Assembly (NCBI GenBank): GCA_038025085.1
Contig: CM076143.1
Location: 13,253,501 to 13,317,500 of the forward strand
Reading direction: 5' to 3'
Source: Tetragonia tetragonoides
Taxonomy: Eukaryota > Streptophyta > Magnoliopsida > Caryophyllales > Aizoaceae
DNA length: 64,000 nt
In this document: positions 24,626 through 38,330 of the stretch, in pieces
Layout of the letters: the number at the start of each line of letters is the position of its first letter
How positions within the stretch are numbered: the stretch's first letter is position 1
The notes under the pieces: model-generated
What the model was told of the DNA's origin: nothing
Database searches by the model: none
What the model saw: only the letters and a program-made list of their open reading frames with translations
Program-made: the position numbers and the translations under genes

Positions 24626-26177
24626 CACCAACAATACCTATGTGGGCCACACAGTTCATAAAAAGTTAATAAAACAACCAACTCATCAGCTATGTGGCCT
24701 AACACCACCTCCCTAACCACTATACTCCTACAATCATCATAAAGTTCACAGCTTCCATACTTTAACCTTACTCCTATCAATAAACAGGAACCTATTCTCT
24801 AGCAACTATCACTAACACTAATCCTCAACTCTATTCAAACAATCATAACTATTCATTGCAATCAACACACACACAACTCCACACTGTGAAGCCCCACACT
24901 GTCAACCCTTCAATATTTATAGACCCTGTCATATACAAATACACATGAGGAGGGGAGAATTTTATAAAACTATCACTCCAACCAAACAACACAAACTCCA
25001 ATTATACCCAAATGTCACGCATTCAACATTACTACAAATATCACCATACCATATGAACATGGGGAGTTACTACTCACAAAAATAGCCAGCATAACATTAT
25101 AAATCATACAATCACCCTTAAAGATACAGGATACAGAATAAAATAACTACAAATAGCCAGCATAACATTCTAAATCATACAATCACCCTTAAAGATACAA
25201 GATACACAACATTTAAAGACAATGTCAAAAAACACTATCTCCAATTATGCTCACACTATCATGCCTTCAACAATTTTTCACAAATCACCATATATATCAT
25301 ATCTAAACACGGGGAAGGGACAAAATAATGCAGTCTGAACTACATATACTTCACATATCACCATACTCAACTACGTATACTAAACATAGCCAACAAATAC
25401 TTCTACGCCTTACAACCACCCCTAAACATACAGCACATCTAAATACAAAAATATGACAAACAATTAGGGATTAACCACACATGCATCTAAAATTAGGGTT
25501 TAACTATGCTCATACTTTAGCAGATCAAAATTACCAAAACTACCAAATCAAATTTCAAATTTTAACAACCAGAATTACGGTTCCTCTAAGTTGAAATTAC
25601 CATAGCTACCAAAACTTAATTTCAAATTTATGGTCTAACAAACCCTAATCGTTAATTTCACAATTTTAAAAGCAAAATAAGGGTACCACAACAGATCAAT
25701 TTCAAAAAATAACATACCCAAAAACAACAACACTAAATTTAACAACTAACCTTCGCCTTCCTCTTTCAATTTTAATAGATCTTCTTTTTCTCACCTTCGA
25801 CGACTTCCTCAACAACAATGGAATCACACTCCTAAATAAAATATCGAGCTTTTTAATGTGTGTGTTGTCTTCGATGTCAGAGTGAATATAGATGTGGGTA
25901 GGGTTTGTGAGGAGAGAGAGAAACAAACACTATGCGGTTTTCAGATAAATGAGAGGAGAGGTGAGCTGAGCTTATGAAGTAACGAGAGAGAGGTTATGAG
26001 TTTTCACTTTTCAGACATAAAGTGACAAGAGGAGAGCTTGCATGTTTTCAGACATAAAGTGATGAGAGAGATGTGAGGAGAGAGAAATGTGAGGAGAGAG
26101 ATTATGAGAGGATTTCAGAATTAATTTCTTCCTAATCTATTACAAGTCATCCACCAAGCATGTGCCACATGCCTAGT
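24626..26177 (-). promoter_or_regulatory. Leader/promoter region of the transposase gene
   Basis: No coding domain is seen. A 3' splice site (CCCACATAG, minus strand) lies just before the transposase ATG, so a 5'-UTR intron is likely. Next to the TIR, 25,900-26,110 is rich in GAGAGA (CTCTCT on the sense strand), mirroring the CT-rich stretch at the other end. A direct repeat of about 63 bp (TAGCCAGCATAACATT) lies at about 25,083-25,205. Confidence 0.5.
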
Positions 26178-26246
26178 AGATATGCCACTTAATTGAAAGT
26201 CAATGCCACATCATTTAAGAATATGGTTTGACCCATATTCTCAGAA
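26178..26246 (-). repeat. Right terminal inverted repeat
   Basis: Read on the minus strand this repeats the left terminus from TTCTGAG onward. Its palindrome is imperfect: one substitution and one missing base in the inner arm compared with the left end. Confidence 0.8.
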
Positions 26247-26250
26247 TGCA

Positions 26251-26983
26251 AATAACAGAGCTCAAAGGCATAATGGGGCTTAATCCCCAATCCTAGTTAG
26301 GAAACTACTCACTAATCATGAGATTAAGCATAATAAACATCTTAATATCATTAACCATCAATAAACACAAACCAAGTTTCAAACTTACAAGTATTGATAG
26401 AAAGAGAGAGGAGAGAGAAAACTTACAACCAATAATGTTGATTAAAGAGAAGATTAGAACTAAATACCCAAGATTAAAATTTATTACAAACCTAAGCTTA
26501 TTCCTTGAAGAACTCTTTAAAACCCTAGAGTGAATCAGGCTAAAAATGAGATCCGTTCGAAAAAAAATGGGAAAGAGAGCTATTTATAGGCAGCCTCCTT
26601 TCATGGCTCCTCCCAAAAAAATGGGGTACCCATTTTTCTGAGGATGCCCGTTTTTTTGGGTAGGGTGCAATTCTTCAAAGTGACTGCCGGGGCAGTTTTT
26701 CTGATGCAAAATGCCCCTTGGGCGTTTTCTTCTTCTCTTGCTCGTGTTCTTGACTCCCTTTGGTCTCTACCCTCGGGTCCTCACTGCGGGGTTCTCGGTT
26801 CTTAATCGATTGTCTTTCCAATCCTTAAGTACACCTACAAAATGACTCGAAATACCAAATGCGAGGAAAACGTAATCTAGAAATAATATAAGAAACTAAT
26901 CTACCAAAATGCGAACTAAAACAATAAAAGCTAACTAAACAAAGAGAAATCATCCTAAAATATGCATGATTACATGTGCATCA
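26251..26983 (-). mobile_element. Solo LTR, right part with TATA box
   Basis: Second half of the split LTR. On the minus strand it begins TGATGCACATGTAATC and shows CTATAAATAGC at about 26,578-26,589, a strong TATA box for LTR transcription. GCTTA follows at 26,984-26,988. Confidence 0.75.
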
Positions 26984-27379
26984 GCTTATTCACAAAATAA
27001 AAGATAAAGGAAATTAATTAGGGATAATAAAGAGAGGGCAAATAAGTACTCTCAATAGTTATTTCTTACCAATGTAATTAAGGAAGTGAAGTAAACAAGG
27101 GACAAGAAGACATATGGAGTAATTAACACAAAAATTCATATAAGGTGGCCTATACATGGGGCGTGATACCTGTGAGCAAAAAAGTGATACCACCGTACAT
27201 GAAAAGTGATACCTTCAGATAAAAACTAAGTGACCTCATTCATTAGACTCGCTCTTAAGAGACTTTTTGCATAATAAATAACTTCAATTTATTTCTTATC
27301 GTTAGTTATCTATTGTATATAGGTATCTGCCAATATTATTACCTTTTTGCAAACATGAGCATTTTGTCGTAGAAGCCAC

Positions 27380-27655
27380 ATGCGGTGCGTGCAGAATGAT
27401 AATGACGACATATATCTTATGGAGGTCCGAGTGTGTGCAGATCTAAACTTTCAATTTATAGATTGCTCTTTCGTGGGCTGGAATAAAGGGTCTGGACCTT
27501 TTTTTTTTTTTTTTGGGATACCTAAGTAGAGTTCTATCAATATTGCAAAAAACATAGCTACAAAGTCGGTAATTAGTAACCTAACCTTCCTTCTTTTTTT
27601 TTCCTTTTCCAATACCTTGTACATCATAGAATCAATTTTACTGAAAATGAAACAT
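27380..27655 (+). repeat. Direct duplication, copy 1
   Basis: Matches 28,205-28,480 at an offset of about 825 bases: GGTCCGAGTGTGTGCAGATC, TTCTATCAATATTGCAA and GTAACCTAACCTTC are shared. Both may derive from an exon, since a frame at copy 2 reads VRVCADHNFQNLNCSSR, but I do not recognise it. Confidence 0.75.
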
Positions 27656-28204
27656 ATATTATAATATAATATTATAATATAAATATTACATATAATAAAT
27701 ATAATATATATTATATTATATTATATTATATAAAAAATATGTTACCTCTATTCTTTGTTCTGAAAATGATAGCAATGGCAATGAACTTAGAACGGTAAAA
27801 GTGTTAAGGTATGATAGAATTAAATAAATTGTACCTCCACATGGTCTCACACAATACTTAAGTCACTACTGAGGAAGCTTAATAGTGCCAAATTTGAGAT
27901 TTTGGAGGCATGAATGGGAAGTGCACGGAGTATGCAGTGGCATGTCACTCGTGTATTACTTCCAAATAGGTGTAGAAATAACACATGTATTGCGCAATCT
28001 AGTCTATTGGATGGTGGTATCGTATTTCCCTTCTCGAAAACTATTAATTGCATTGCCTCATAATTAAGAACTTGAATTATTTTCTTATCATTTAATTAAT
28101 TATCTTTTGATTGTATATAAATATATGCCTTGATCCAACGTTGTGGGTTTTCTTTCCAATTCGCAAATACTATGTCTCTTTGTGGACAGGAGCACTTGAT
28201 CGTG

Positions 28205-28480
28205 AAACTCAACTACGATGCCTGCAGCATCATAATGACGACACATATCGTATAGAGGTCCGAGTGTGTGCAGATCACAATTTTCAAAATTTAAATTGTT
28301 CTTCCCGATGTTGGAATAAAAGGTGCAGACTTATTCTTTTTATTATTTATACCGAAGTAGACTTCTATCAATATTGCAATGAGCTTAACTACAAGGTCAG
28401 TAGTTAGTAACCTAACCTTCTTTTTGCTTTTCCTATATCTTGTACATCATAGAACCAATTTTACTGAAAATGGAAAAAAA
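28205..28480 (+). repeat. Direct duplication, copy 2
   Basis: Partner of 27,380-27,655, with scattered substitutions and small indels. Confidence 0.75.
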
Positions 28481-28524
28481 CTATTTTAATATATACTATT
28501 ATAATATAAATATTTTATATAATA

Positions 28525-28528
<4 letters not shown>

Positions 28529-28608
<80 letters not shown>
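28529..28608. repeat. (TA)40 microsatellite
   Basis: Uninterrupted TA repeat. The ORFs running through it are artefacts. Confidence 0.95.
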
Positions 28609-28612
<4 letters not shown>

Positions 28613-29318
28613 GTTGTATATTATATAAAAGACATATTACCTCTAATCCTGGCGTATCTAGAAAAATAACAACGAGGAGGCACAAAGTAGGTAGTAAAAA
28701 GTATAACCGTGTTGTTAAAGGGCAGAAAAATACAAAATATTCATGGGGAAAAATTTTCAAACATGTTCCACATTTTTTTTTGTTGATTTACCCTTCATTT
28801 GTTCACTTTTAAATCAAATTTTAATGAATAAATTAAAAATATAAATCCTTTTTCAACTGGCTTAAATATCAAATTTTAATGAGGAATTGAAAAGGTAAAT
28901 GGATAACCTTGAGTTGAGGTGGAAAGATAGCGGGAAGCCATGGCAAGAGAGTGAGAAACTTGATTTTATTTGGAGATTATTTATCTTTGAGAATGGAAAT
29001 TAGTAGTTTCCGATCAGATTATTTGGATTTTGGAATTAGATTATTGCAATTTTGGCCATTTTACAAAATTAAAGGGCTATTGGGCCAAAACAATTTATTT
29101 CCTAATTTTTCTTTTTCCATTCTAAACAATTTCTAAAATATTCCGGTAGCCCAGTACCTGGGCCCCCTCTGAATCCACCCATGCTCTAATATTTGTTCAG
29201 ATAATGACAACATATGCAATGAACTTATAACGGTAAAAGTGTTATGGTATGTATAGAAATAAATTGGGTTGAATCGTATAGGTAGGACTTATTAGCATCT
29301 TATTATGAACAAAATCAA

Positions 29319-29507
29319 TGAGGTGTAGTTGAGTGGTAGAGACTCATCCATCCTTAATCAAGGTCGTGGGTTCGAATCTCGCCTTGGGCATGAAGAAACT
29401 TTAAAAAGTCCTTGGCCAGCTGTCCCACCCTTTGAGGTGCCTACAAACCAGCGCAGGAAAATAGTCATTGTAGTCGACGGTGGATACCCTTGATTGTGAA
29501 CCAAAAA
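29319..29507 (+). mobile_element. tRNA-derived SINE with 21-bp target duplication
   Basis: The head has pol III promoter boxes: an A-box-like TAGTTGAGTGGTAGAG and a B box GGTTCGAATCT. The body is unrelated to tRNA and the 3' end is a short A tail (CCAAAAAA). ATCTTATTATGAACAAAATC at 29,298 is repeated with one change at 29,508, giving a target duplication of about 21 bp. This is a SINE, not a tRNA gene, because no clover-leaf 3' half follows. Confidence 0.9.
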
Positions 29508-29528
29508 ATCTTATTATTAACAAAATCA

Positions 29529-31708
29529 CACCACTAATGTCAAACCCTTACCATCATATCGACACTCTCTCTTTCCTCCCACTTTTTTCCTTGTTTATCC
29601 TGTCTTTTCCGCCGTCCTCATTGCCTTTATTGTCGCCAGCTCTGAAGGTGAAACCCTAACCCTCTTTGTCTTCGCAACATCAGTAGTGATAATTATACAT
29701 AACTCAATCTTTTAATTTGTTTTGTTATCTTATATCTTCAAAAGTGTTATGATATGATAAATCACACCATAATTGAGTGACGATGAGTATTACTGTAAGG
29801 ACTCATTACTTCGTAGTAGGTGAAGTTATAAATAAATAAATTAACACTGTATACAACATTTTCTCTCTAAAAAAACAATAAAATTACTCCTAGCTACTGT
29901 ATCAAGTATCTACCCCCTACATAGACACATACACTTAATTCATATATTATTTCCTTTTTTATTGTTCTATTGTGTTATATAGGGAATACAACTACCAATT
30001 TGCATTATCCAGCACTTTAGCTCTCCATATTTTCTCTCTCTATTTTCCTTGAACCAACCCGTGGCCAACACAATGTCTTCTCTATTCTCTCTTCGTCCTT
30101 TCCACCACTGCTGTCAAATCCTCGCCATCATCTCAGGCGACGCTTTCTCTTTTCTCCCACTTACCCCACACTCTCTCATCTCTCTTCTGATGTCCTCACC
30201 ATCTTTATCGACGTCGTAGCACCCACAGCGAAATCAAGGTTGTCCGCCACAACATTGATACATCCTTCTATACAAAAAATGTTTGCCTTCTATGCCTTAG
30301 TTGAAAAAAAATATATAGAAATTGCTAAAAATGAGGTTTTTAAAATCCGACTTTGGTTAGAAGACAATCAATGAGAGAGAGAGCGTTATGAGACAATACC
30401 ATTTGTTTAAAAACTAAATATGATCACTCTATTACCCACATTTTTTTCCGAGGCTATTGATCGTGATAAAATGCCATGAACGTCAATAGAGGAGGACGAA
30501 ATAAGTCCCACCTTGAATCACATTTTGTAATAACCCTAAATGAGATAACAAGATATTATAGAGTCACAAATCAACATATAAAAACTTAAGTTGAAATAAT
30601 GTTAGAATCAAACAAATATAAACAAAAAATTAGACAAGACAAACAACATCGAAGAGTAAAGGACAATCTTGTATAAAGAAAAGAGCATGACTAAAGCAAC
30701 CCATACTATTTTATGCACCTAGCAAATTGATCTTCACTAGGAGTAGTCAAGTCGCAAGCTAAGTTTATTACATGACGACATGATCAATCAAGATCCTCAG
30801 GGTAAAGAAAGTGTGTTGACTAAAAAACTCAATATCACTTCAAAGATCGCATAGAAATGCTTCCCAACTTGAGAAAATATAAGCAAATCAAAAGATACTA
30901 AAGTGCTCAGAATAATTGCTCCCAATCATGACGTTGAAGATTCAAATCCTATTGACATTTATATTACTTGTGTAAAACCCAAAAAAAATATGAATAAATA
31001 TAATCTCACCTCGTAAGTCTATATCCTCTTATAAGAGATAACACATTCGATTTGAGACATATCCATGTTAAGTTGGCTCAAATACACAAATTCGGCCATA
31101 TCTAGTAGACCAACACCAACGTACCGACTTCAAAACAACCTCGACTTGACAGTCAAAGCATGCAAGCCATCTTTCTGATCTTAAAACCAACATCTCCTAC
31201 TGTACTCGAATCAACCCAACCAAAAATTTAAACATATATCACCCATCTACCACTAATATCAATCTATCACTAGATAAATAACTCCCATACAAAACTAAGG
31301 TGGAGTTGTCGACCAGAGTACAAAAGACATGACTAATAACAATAAGCAAACTAGATTTCCTACCAAAAAAGCAAAAAGTCATATAAAAACTCTTATTAGG
31401 CGTGTTCATGTATTGGGTATCACTGTTTTGTCTGGATGTTTACTTTTTATGTACGATAGTATCACTTTGTTCTCACATAATATGATATATTACGTCTCAT
31501 GCATGTGATCACCTTATATGAGTTTATGCGGTCGCCTTTGAGTTTTTATGAAAGTAATAATCAACAAAACCATGGTAATTACCTTTAAAAAAAAAAAAAA
31601 AACTATGGTAATTACAATACGAATCTGGCAACAAATCAAAGATATTCTCTAAATTGAAGTATTGAAATAGTAAATCTTTTAGACTAAAAGGAGTGTTCTT
31701 TTTCACTT
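29529..31708. other. Intergenic, no gene seen
   Basis: AT-rich with pyrimidine-rich patches (about 29,560-29,690 and 30,000-30,230). These have short CT-rich leader-like phrases but no sustained frame. Possibly old transposon debris. Confidence 0.4.
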
Positions 31709-32014
31709 ATTAAACCTTACTCAAGCAGTGAAAATAAGTGGCAAGATCTTATTTAATCGGTGGAAATCAGTGGCTAGACCTTATTGAATCAGTGAGAATT
31801 ATTGGCAGAACCCTACTCAGTCTGTGAAAATCAGTGGCAGGACCCACATTGCTACTCACTGAATATGTGGTAGGACCTTATTAAATCACTGATAATCAGT
31901 GGAAGGACCTTACTGAATCAGTGAAAATCAGTGGCATGACCTTCTCAATCAGTGGGAATTAGTGGCACGAGCACGACCTTACCCAATCAGTGAGAATTAG
32001 TGAAAATAAGTGGA
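31709..32014. repeat. About 32-bp minisatellite upstream of threonine synthase
   Basis: About nine imperfect units built around TCAGTGGCAGGACCTTA and TGAATCAGTGAAAATCAG, ending about 90 bases before the TATA box of the gene. Confidence 0.85.
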
Positions 32015-32105
32015 AAAAAACGCCGACTGACTCCCGGTAGAGAACGTGCCCAAAAAAAAAAATACATATAGAACGTGCCACCTTGGGATAAGATAACCAT
32101 GAACA

Positions 32106-32112
32106 TATAAAA
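32106..32112 (+). promoter_or_regulatory. TATA box of threonine synthase
   Basis: TATAAAA lies 187 bases before the ATG. A CT-rich leader (CTTCTCTCTCTAG) follows, as is common in plant 5' UTRs. Confidence 0.6.
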
Positions 32113-32292
32113 CAATTCTAAAACTCCTAATAATATCTGCCCTTTTAAACAAATTCATCAAAACCATCCAAAATCAACGATCAAAATTGCCCTAGTTCAG
32201 TTCTAGGGCTTACTTCTAAAGGCCAAAAACACATCCCAAATATCCCCTCCATTAAACCCCATTTCACTTCTCTCTCTAGTTTCTCTCTCTAA

Positions 32293-33864
<1,572 letters not shown>

Positions 33865-36078
33865 GTGAGCTGATAAACAATAATTTTGCTTTTGCGTTGT
33901 TATTGCCATAGTTTTATTTTGTATGTTGTTTCTTGTTGTCTCTTTGGAGGGAGCTTTTAGTTAGGTTGACTCCTGTTAGATTACATTGTACGAGTTACTG
34001 AGGAAAGGGTATGGCCGTACAAGAACCATAAGTTTTGAATTGTGAAATTTAGATTTAGCTGAAGCTCACTATTTACAACAATAATATCTTTTGGCCTTGC
34101 AAATGTTATAATGACTTGTTATATTCAAAATTGTGTCATTGGTTCTCCTCTCATGCATCATTTGATCAATGTGATTTTTGTCCATTGTGATTAAATGTTT
34201 ATGTTATCAGCCGCTACATTCTCAATTACAACAGAAAAGCTCTAATTCCCCCTTTCTTTGTTGATGCAAAAAGTAATTGGGATTCATCATTCCCTGTGTG
34301 TAAAGAGTGATTCATGTTAGTGGCTAGGTGCCCTTGATGAGTAAGAAGTGTGCTTCACATTATTTTCCGAAAGGCTGATTTGCACTGGTTTATTTTTTTT
34401 GAGTATACCATTTGAATTGATCATGAATTCATGATGACTGAGCAAGGAGATGAGCTTGCCTTTGATTATGCCAGTCTATCATGATGTTGTCAACTGTATA
34501 ACCTACACGGAAGTGTATATTAGACACGCTGCTGTTAAGTTTTATCTGTTTATTTTCCTCATTAATCAGAATTTGCTTCCGTTGACGAGCTAGAGGCGCA
34601 CTTTTAGCTGTAGTCAACTAGTCATAGACGCAAGTTTTGGAACCCCTGGAAGAAAAGGATTTAGAAATGCCAATTGTTATGACTTCTGATCCTCAATCAA
34701 GGCAATGTGAGTCATATGTGGACTTGTTTAAATTCAGTCCTGTTGCATTTCTGGCTGGGAAGACTATTTCTGTTTGTGTTAGGTTGCAAAGTTTATGTGA
34801 TTTCTGGCACTTCAGAATCTTGATTAGGAAAAGCATATTAGGTGAATATTCCTGGTTATGGTTCACCAGGCTGTGTAGACAACTAGACACATTAAGCGTT
34901 TGAAGAAAGAGTAGGAAAGTTCAAAGTGGTAGCGTGAACAAAAACAAAAGAAATTATAGGGACGAATGCGAAGATGTGGTTATAAAATGGAAGTGGGAAA
35001 TTGGGGTTTTGACTTTGGTTCTATGAAGTTTTTGCATCTGTTGGGCTTTTGAGTATGCCATTTGAATTGACCATGATGAACAAATAAGGAGACACTCTTA
35101 CCTTAGTGATGTTTATGTTGCTCTATAGAAGTGTAATGCTATTAGGATTGGTCAGTTTATTTTCCTCATTTACCATAAGTTCATCCTTTAAAGATCAAGA
35201 GGCGCACTTTTAGCTGTAGTAGTACATAAGTTTCAGAGCAAGCCACAATCCAACCCCTGGAAGATAAGGATATAAAAAAGCAAGTGTTCTGATCCTGAAT
35301 GCTATGTGAGTCAATATGAGGACTTGTTTGAATTCAGTCTTGTTCCGATTTTCGGTGGGGAAGAGTAGTTCTGTTTGTGATAGGTTGTGAATGTAACTTC
35401 ACTTAGAGAAGAAATTCAATCAGGAAATACATGTCGAGGTGAAGATATATGTCAGGTATGGTTGCAAAGAAGGCTATTGAAAGATTGCTGTTCCGAGTCT
35501 TTTAACCAAACAGTTCTGCTAGTTGTGTTCTGCAATAGTGTAAGCATACAATATGCTACAATCACTATAACAAGGATTTAAGAGAACTTTATTTCGATGT
35601 CTGCTAATTAGCTTAGCTGTTATTTATTTATTTATGCCTACCTTCCTCTTTATGCCTCTGAGAATCGGGTAAATGAATAAAACGTGGAGAACTTTATTGT
35701 TTGGACTTGTGAATAATAGAAAGAATTGAATATCTGAGAGGATATGATGGTGAAAGTTGTGATTTTTGTGGTTGGCATTGTCAAGGTTGACTGTATCTAA
35801 ACATTTCTACTAATATGCTAAAAGATAAAAAGATTGGTCGAGGTTATCTGCAAATAACTGGTGATTGTGGTCCTCTTTGTGGCTGGAAATTGGAATTATC
35901 GTGCACTTCTCTGGTTGTACAGCATGCAGAAAGCAACCTCTGCATAATCGAATAAAGGATATCCGTTTTGGTGAGATAGCTGTGCTCACTGCTATGTGGT
36001 GCAATCTTTTCATGGTTTATTCTCCAGGTCATTTATGAGTTTATCACGTTTTGGATTACTAGTCTTTTGTAAGTGGCA
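33865..36078. other. 3' flank of threonine synthase with a tandem duplication
   Basis: No gene is seen. About 34,430-34,800 and 35,065-35,395 are diverged direct copies (GAGGCGCACTTTTAGCTGTA, TTTATTTTCCTCATT, GACTTGTTT-AATTCAGTC) offset by about 620 bases. The 3' UTR of threonine synthase probably ends before about 34,150. Confidence 0.6.
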
Positions 36079-36473
36079 ACTGTTGCCACTTGATGCTGTT
36101 AACACTTTTTCTAGTAGTCTGATGCTGTTCTGTGTTTTTCTAGCAGTCTGTTTGTAATTCTGGCTGAGTGTACTCTCTAGACCTGGGCAATGGGTCAGGG
36201 CGGGTTGCTACTGGCGGGGCTTTATGGGCTGGCCCGTTTACAATTGGGTTTTTTATTTTTTAATTTTCCTTTTTTTGCTCAATTAGTCAATTCCGTTCTC
36301 AAATTAACTGTTGCCACTTGATGATGTTAACACTTTTTCTAGTAGTCTGATGCTGTCTGTGTTTTTCTAGCAGTCTGTTTGTAATTCTAGCTGAGAAGAA
36401 CTCTCTAGACCTGGGCAGTGGGTCGGGGCGGGGTCGCTACTGGCGGGGCTTTATGGGCTGGCCCGTTTACAGC
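36079..36473. repeat. Tandem duplication, unit of about 230 bp
   Basis: ACTGTTGCCACTTGATG begins copies at 36,079 and 36,307. Both run through TCTCTAGACCTGGGCA and GGCGGGGCTTTATGGGCTGG. A shorter third relic is at about 40,407-40,475. Confidence 0.85.
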
Positions 36474-36562
36474 CCGTTTTTTTCTTTTTTTCTTTCTTTC
36501 TGTTTTTGCTCAACCAGCCAATTCACATTCTTAAATTACTCAGTAGTCAGTAACAGAGTTTC

Positions 36563-36785
36563 AGGATAAGGTGGGACGTGGGAGCATAAGTGGAAACTGG
36601 GAAGTACCCACTCTCACAAGTCACAACCCAGTGGTCAGGCGTTCAAATCCTCATTTATGTAGGGAGAATAAGAACTCCTCTACCTTTCTTTGCAGGGAGG
36701 GTCTCCTCCGTTTGAGCATGGGTTGGTTGCGCGGCACGTGTGGTTTGCGGGCTTTTGCATGCGTCCTTGTAACAAAAAAAGAAGA
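36563..36785 (+). mobile_element. SINE with 18-bp perfect target duplication
   Basis: AGTCAGTAACAGAGTTTC occurs at 36,545-36,562 and again at 36,786-36,803. Between them is a B-box-like GCGTTCAAATCC, then a body ending TGCGTCCTTGTAACAAAAAAA. The A-rich tail and long perfect duplication define a recent retroposon insertion. Confidence 0.88.
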
Positions 36786-36825
36786 AGTCAGTAACAGAGT
36801 TTCCAGACATTCCAAGCCAGGGTGA

Positions 36826-36990
36826 AATTCTTCTCAAGTAACCCACATGGTTATGATAGGCAGTCCACTTAGCAAGGTAATGGGCAAGGGCATTAAACTT
36901 CCTAGGAAAGAAATTACCAGAAACTTTAAACTTATTACAAGTCAACTGAATATCCTCAAAAGTTCTTCTATTTTCTCACGAGAAAGGAGC
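36826..36990 (-). pseudogene. Non-LTR retrotransposon RNase H (RVT_3) fragment
   Basis: The minus strand reads FPRKFNALAHYLAKW, the C-terminal signature of the RNase H-like domain of plant LINE polyproteins (usual form PR-x-x-N-x-x-A-H-x-L-A-K). Only about 50 residues remain and no reverse transcriptase is near. Confidence 0.55.
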
Positions 36991-37269
36991 CCCCCTTTAT
37001 GATCTAGTCAGCACCCGATTTTGCATCAGTGAAGATGCAAAAAGTTCATATCCAAGCTGAATCTGAACACAACCCGCCGAACCTGGCCCGACCCGAATAC
37101 AAGATTGACCTTGTTGAGTTGATCTGAAATTGATCCGTTTCAAAACTCGATCTTGATCCATTTCAAAACTCGATCTTGACCCGTTTACCATGCCTAGACA
37201 CTTGTTTAACTTATCATTTCCAGCATAGCTTCCGTATGATATGGACCCAGCCCACCAATAGTATTCTGA

Positions 37270-38213
37270 TTTAGCTTGATTTTCGGAGGTCAATTGAAGC
37301 TCACATTAGTAAGCAGCAATTCAGTACCAGCTCCAATTCTCATCCCAAATGGATCTTCTTCCGAGACGAGCAGAAGTCATATTTGCTGAACTATGAAGCT
37401 TACGATGATGAAGGAAGAAGTGGAAACAGCAATGGCCAAGAGGATTATAACAATCATAGTGGTGTACTTTCATTGAAGGAACTGCTTAATGGCCAACTCA
37501 AAGGGGCGCCAGAATCATATCTTGTTGGCTCGTCTCATGGATTGTTTGTGGTAAATTATTCTTCAACTCACTTCTGCTTCTTTAATCCGAGCCTGCATCA
37601 ACACAATAACAACAACAACAACCACCCAATAAGTATCCCGCCTTACCCGGTTACAGATGTACGCAGCCTTACCCTGTTACCCCCAACTAGTCGCCTACTC
37701 GCCTAGAAGAGAGATTGTTTCCGATAGACTGCTTTTTTAATCCGAGCCTGCATCAGTGGCGGACATTTCTTACTCCTGTTCCATTGACGTACATGTTTCA
37801 TCCATAGATGGATGACTATAAGCTCGTTCTCGTTTTGAAATGCAAGTTAGAGGGCCAAAGACCCATGGTTTACGTGTTTTCGTTGAGAAACAGTAATTGG
37901 AGAACAATAGAAGAGGAACATAGTCAGCTTCATATCATAGCTAGTAGCCTAGTACTACATTCAAAGAACTCCTATGTCATAAGGGGATTTTGGTGAATGA
38001 ACACATACACTGGTGGACAATACCAAAAGGGGGCTATAACAGCAATGGTAGTTTTTTTACATTTGATTTGAGCCATGATGTTTTCGACGAAATCCCAATT
38101 CCAGAAGATCTGAGTTCCAAGGTGCCAAAGATGTTCAGCTTGTCAGAGTACAGTGGTATATCTGAAATGGGAGGGTGCTTACGTTTGTCGGTATTTCGGA
38201 ACAACAAAATTTA
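37270..38213 (+). pseudogene. F-box-associated (FBA) gene, split by a SINE
   Basis: The plus strand reads KWIFFRDEQKSYLLNYEAYD, SYLVGSSHGLFVVNY and FCFFNPSLHQ up to 37,600. After an insertion it resumes at about 37,756 with KLVLVLKCKLEG, VYVFSLRNSNWRTIEE, VNEHIHWW, FFTFDLSHDVFDEIPIPEDL and EMGGCLRLSVF. This is the FBA beta-propeller pattern of F-box proteins, which recruit substrates to SCF ubiquitin ligases. The F-box itself is missing at the 5' end. A frameshift lies near 37,985 and the frame stops at 38,214. The truncated F-box at 42,172 is on the same strand but downstream, so the two cannot be one gene in this order. Confidence 0.75.
37601..37728 (-). mobile_element. TS-like SINE fragment inserted in the FBA gene
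   Basis: 128 bases bounded by a 27-bp direct repeat (37,574-37,600 and 37,729-37,755, one mismatch). On the minus strand it reads GGTAAGGCTGCGTACA and ends in a (TTG)n-type tail, the 3' form of the tobacco TS SINE family. The 5' tRNA-like part is missing, so it is 5'-truncated. Confidence 0.8.
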
Positions 38214-38330
38214 GATGGACTCTAAAGCACAATAAGGAGACCCCAGTTGACCAATGGTGACATTTAACGGGCAAAAAATTTGAATGTAGCAGCATCAGAG
38301 TCCGAGGAAGAAAATGATCAGTCCCTAGGC

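Larger units (their letters stand above)
26989..29297. other. Intergenic, AT-rich
   Basis: No gene is called. It holds a 0.3-kb direct duplication and a TA microsatellite, listed separately. Confidence 0.6.

Noticed and set aside
28440..28760. ORFs of alternating Tyr and Ile
   Set aside because: Translation of the TA microsatellite.
29319..29400. Possible tRNA gene (A and B boxes)
   Set aside because: No acceptor-stem 3' half or T-arm closure follows. The unit continues into a SINE body with an A tail and target duplications.
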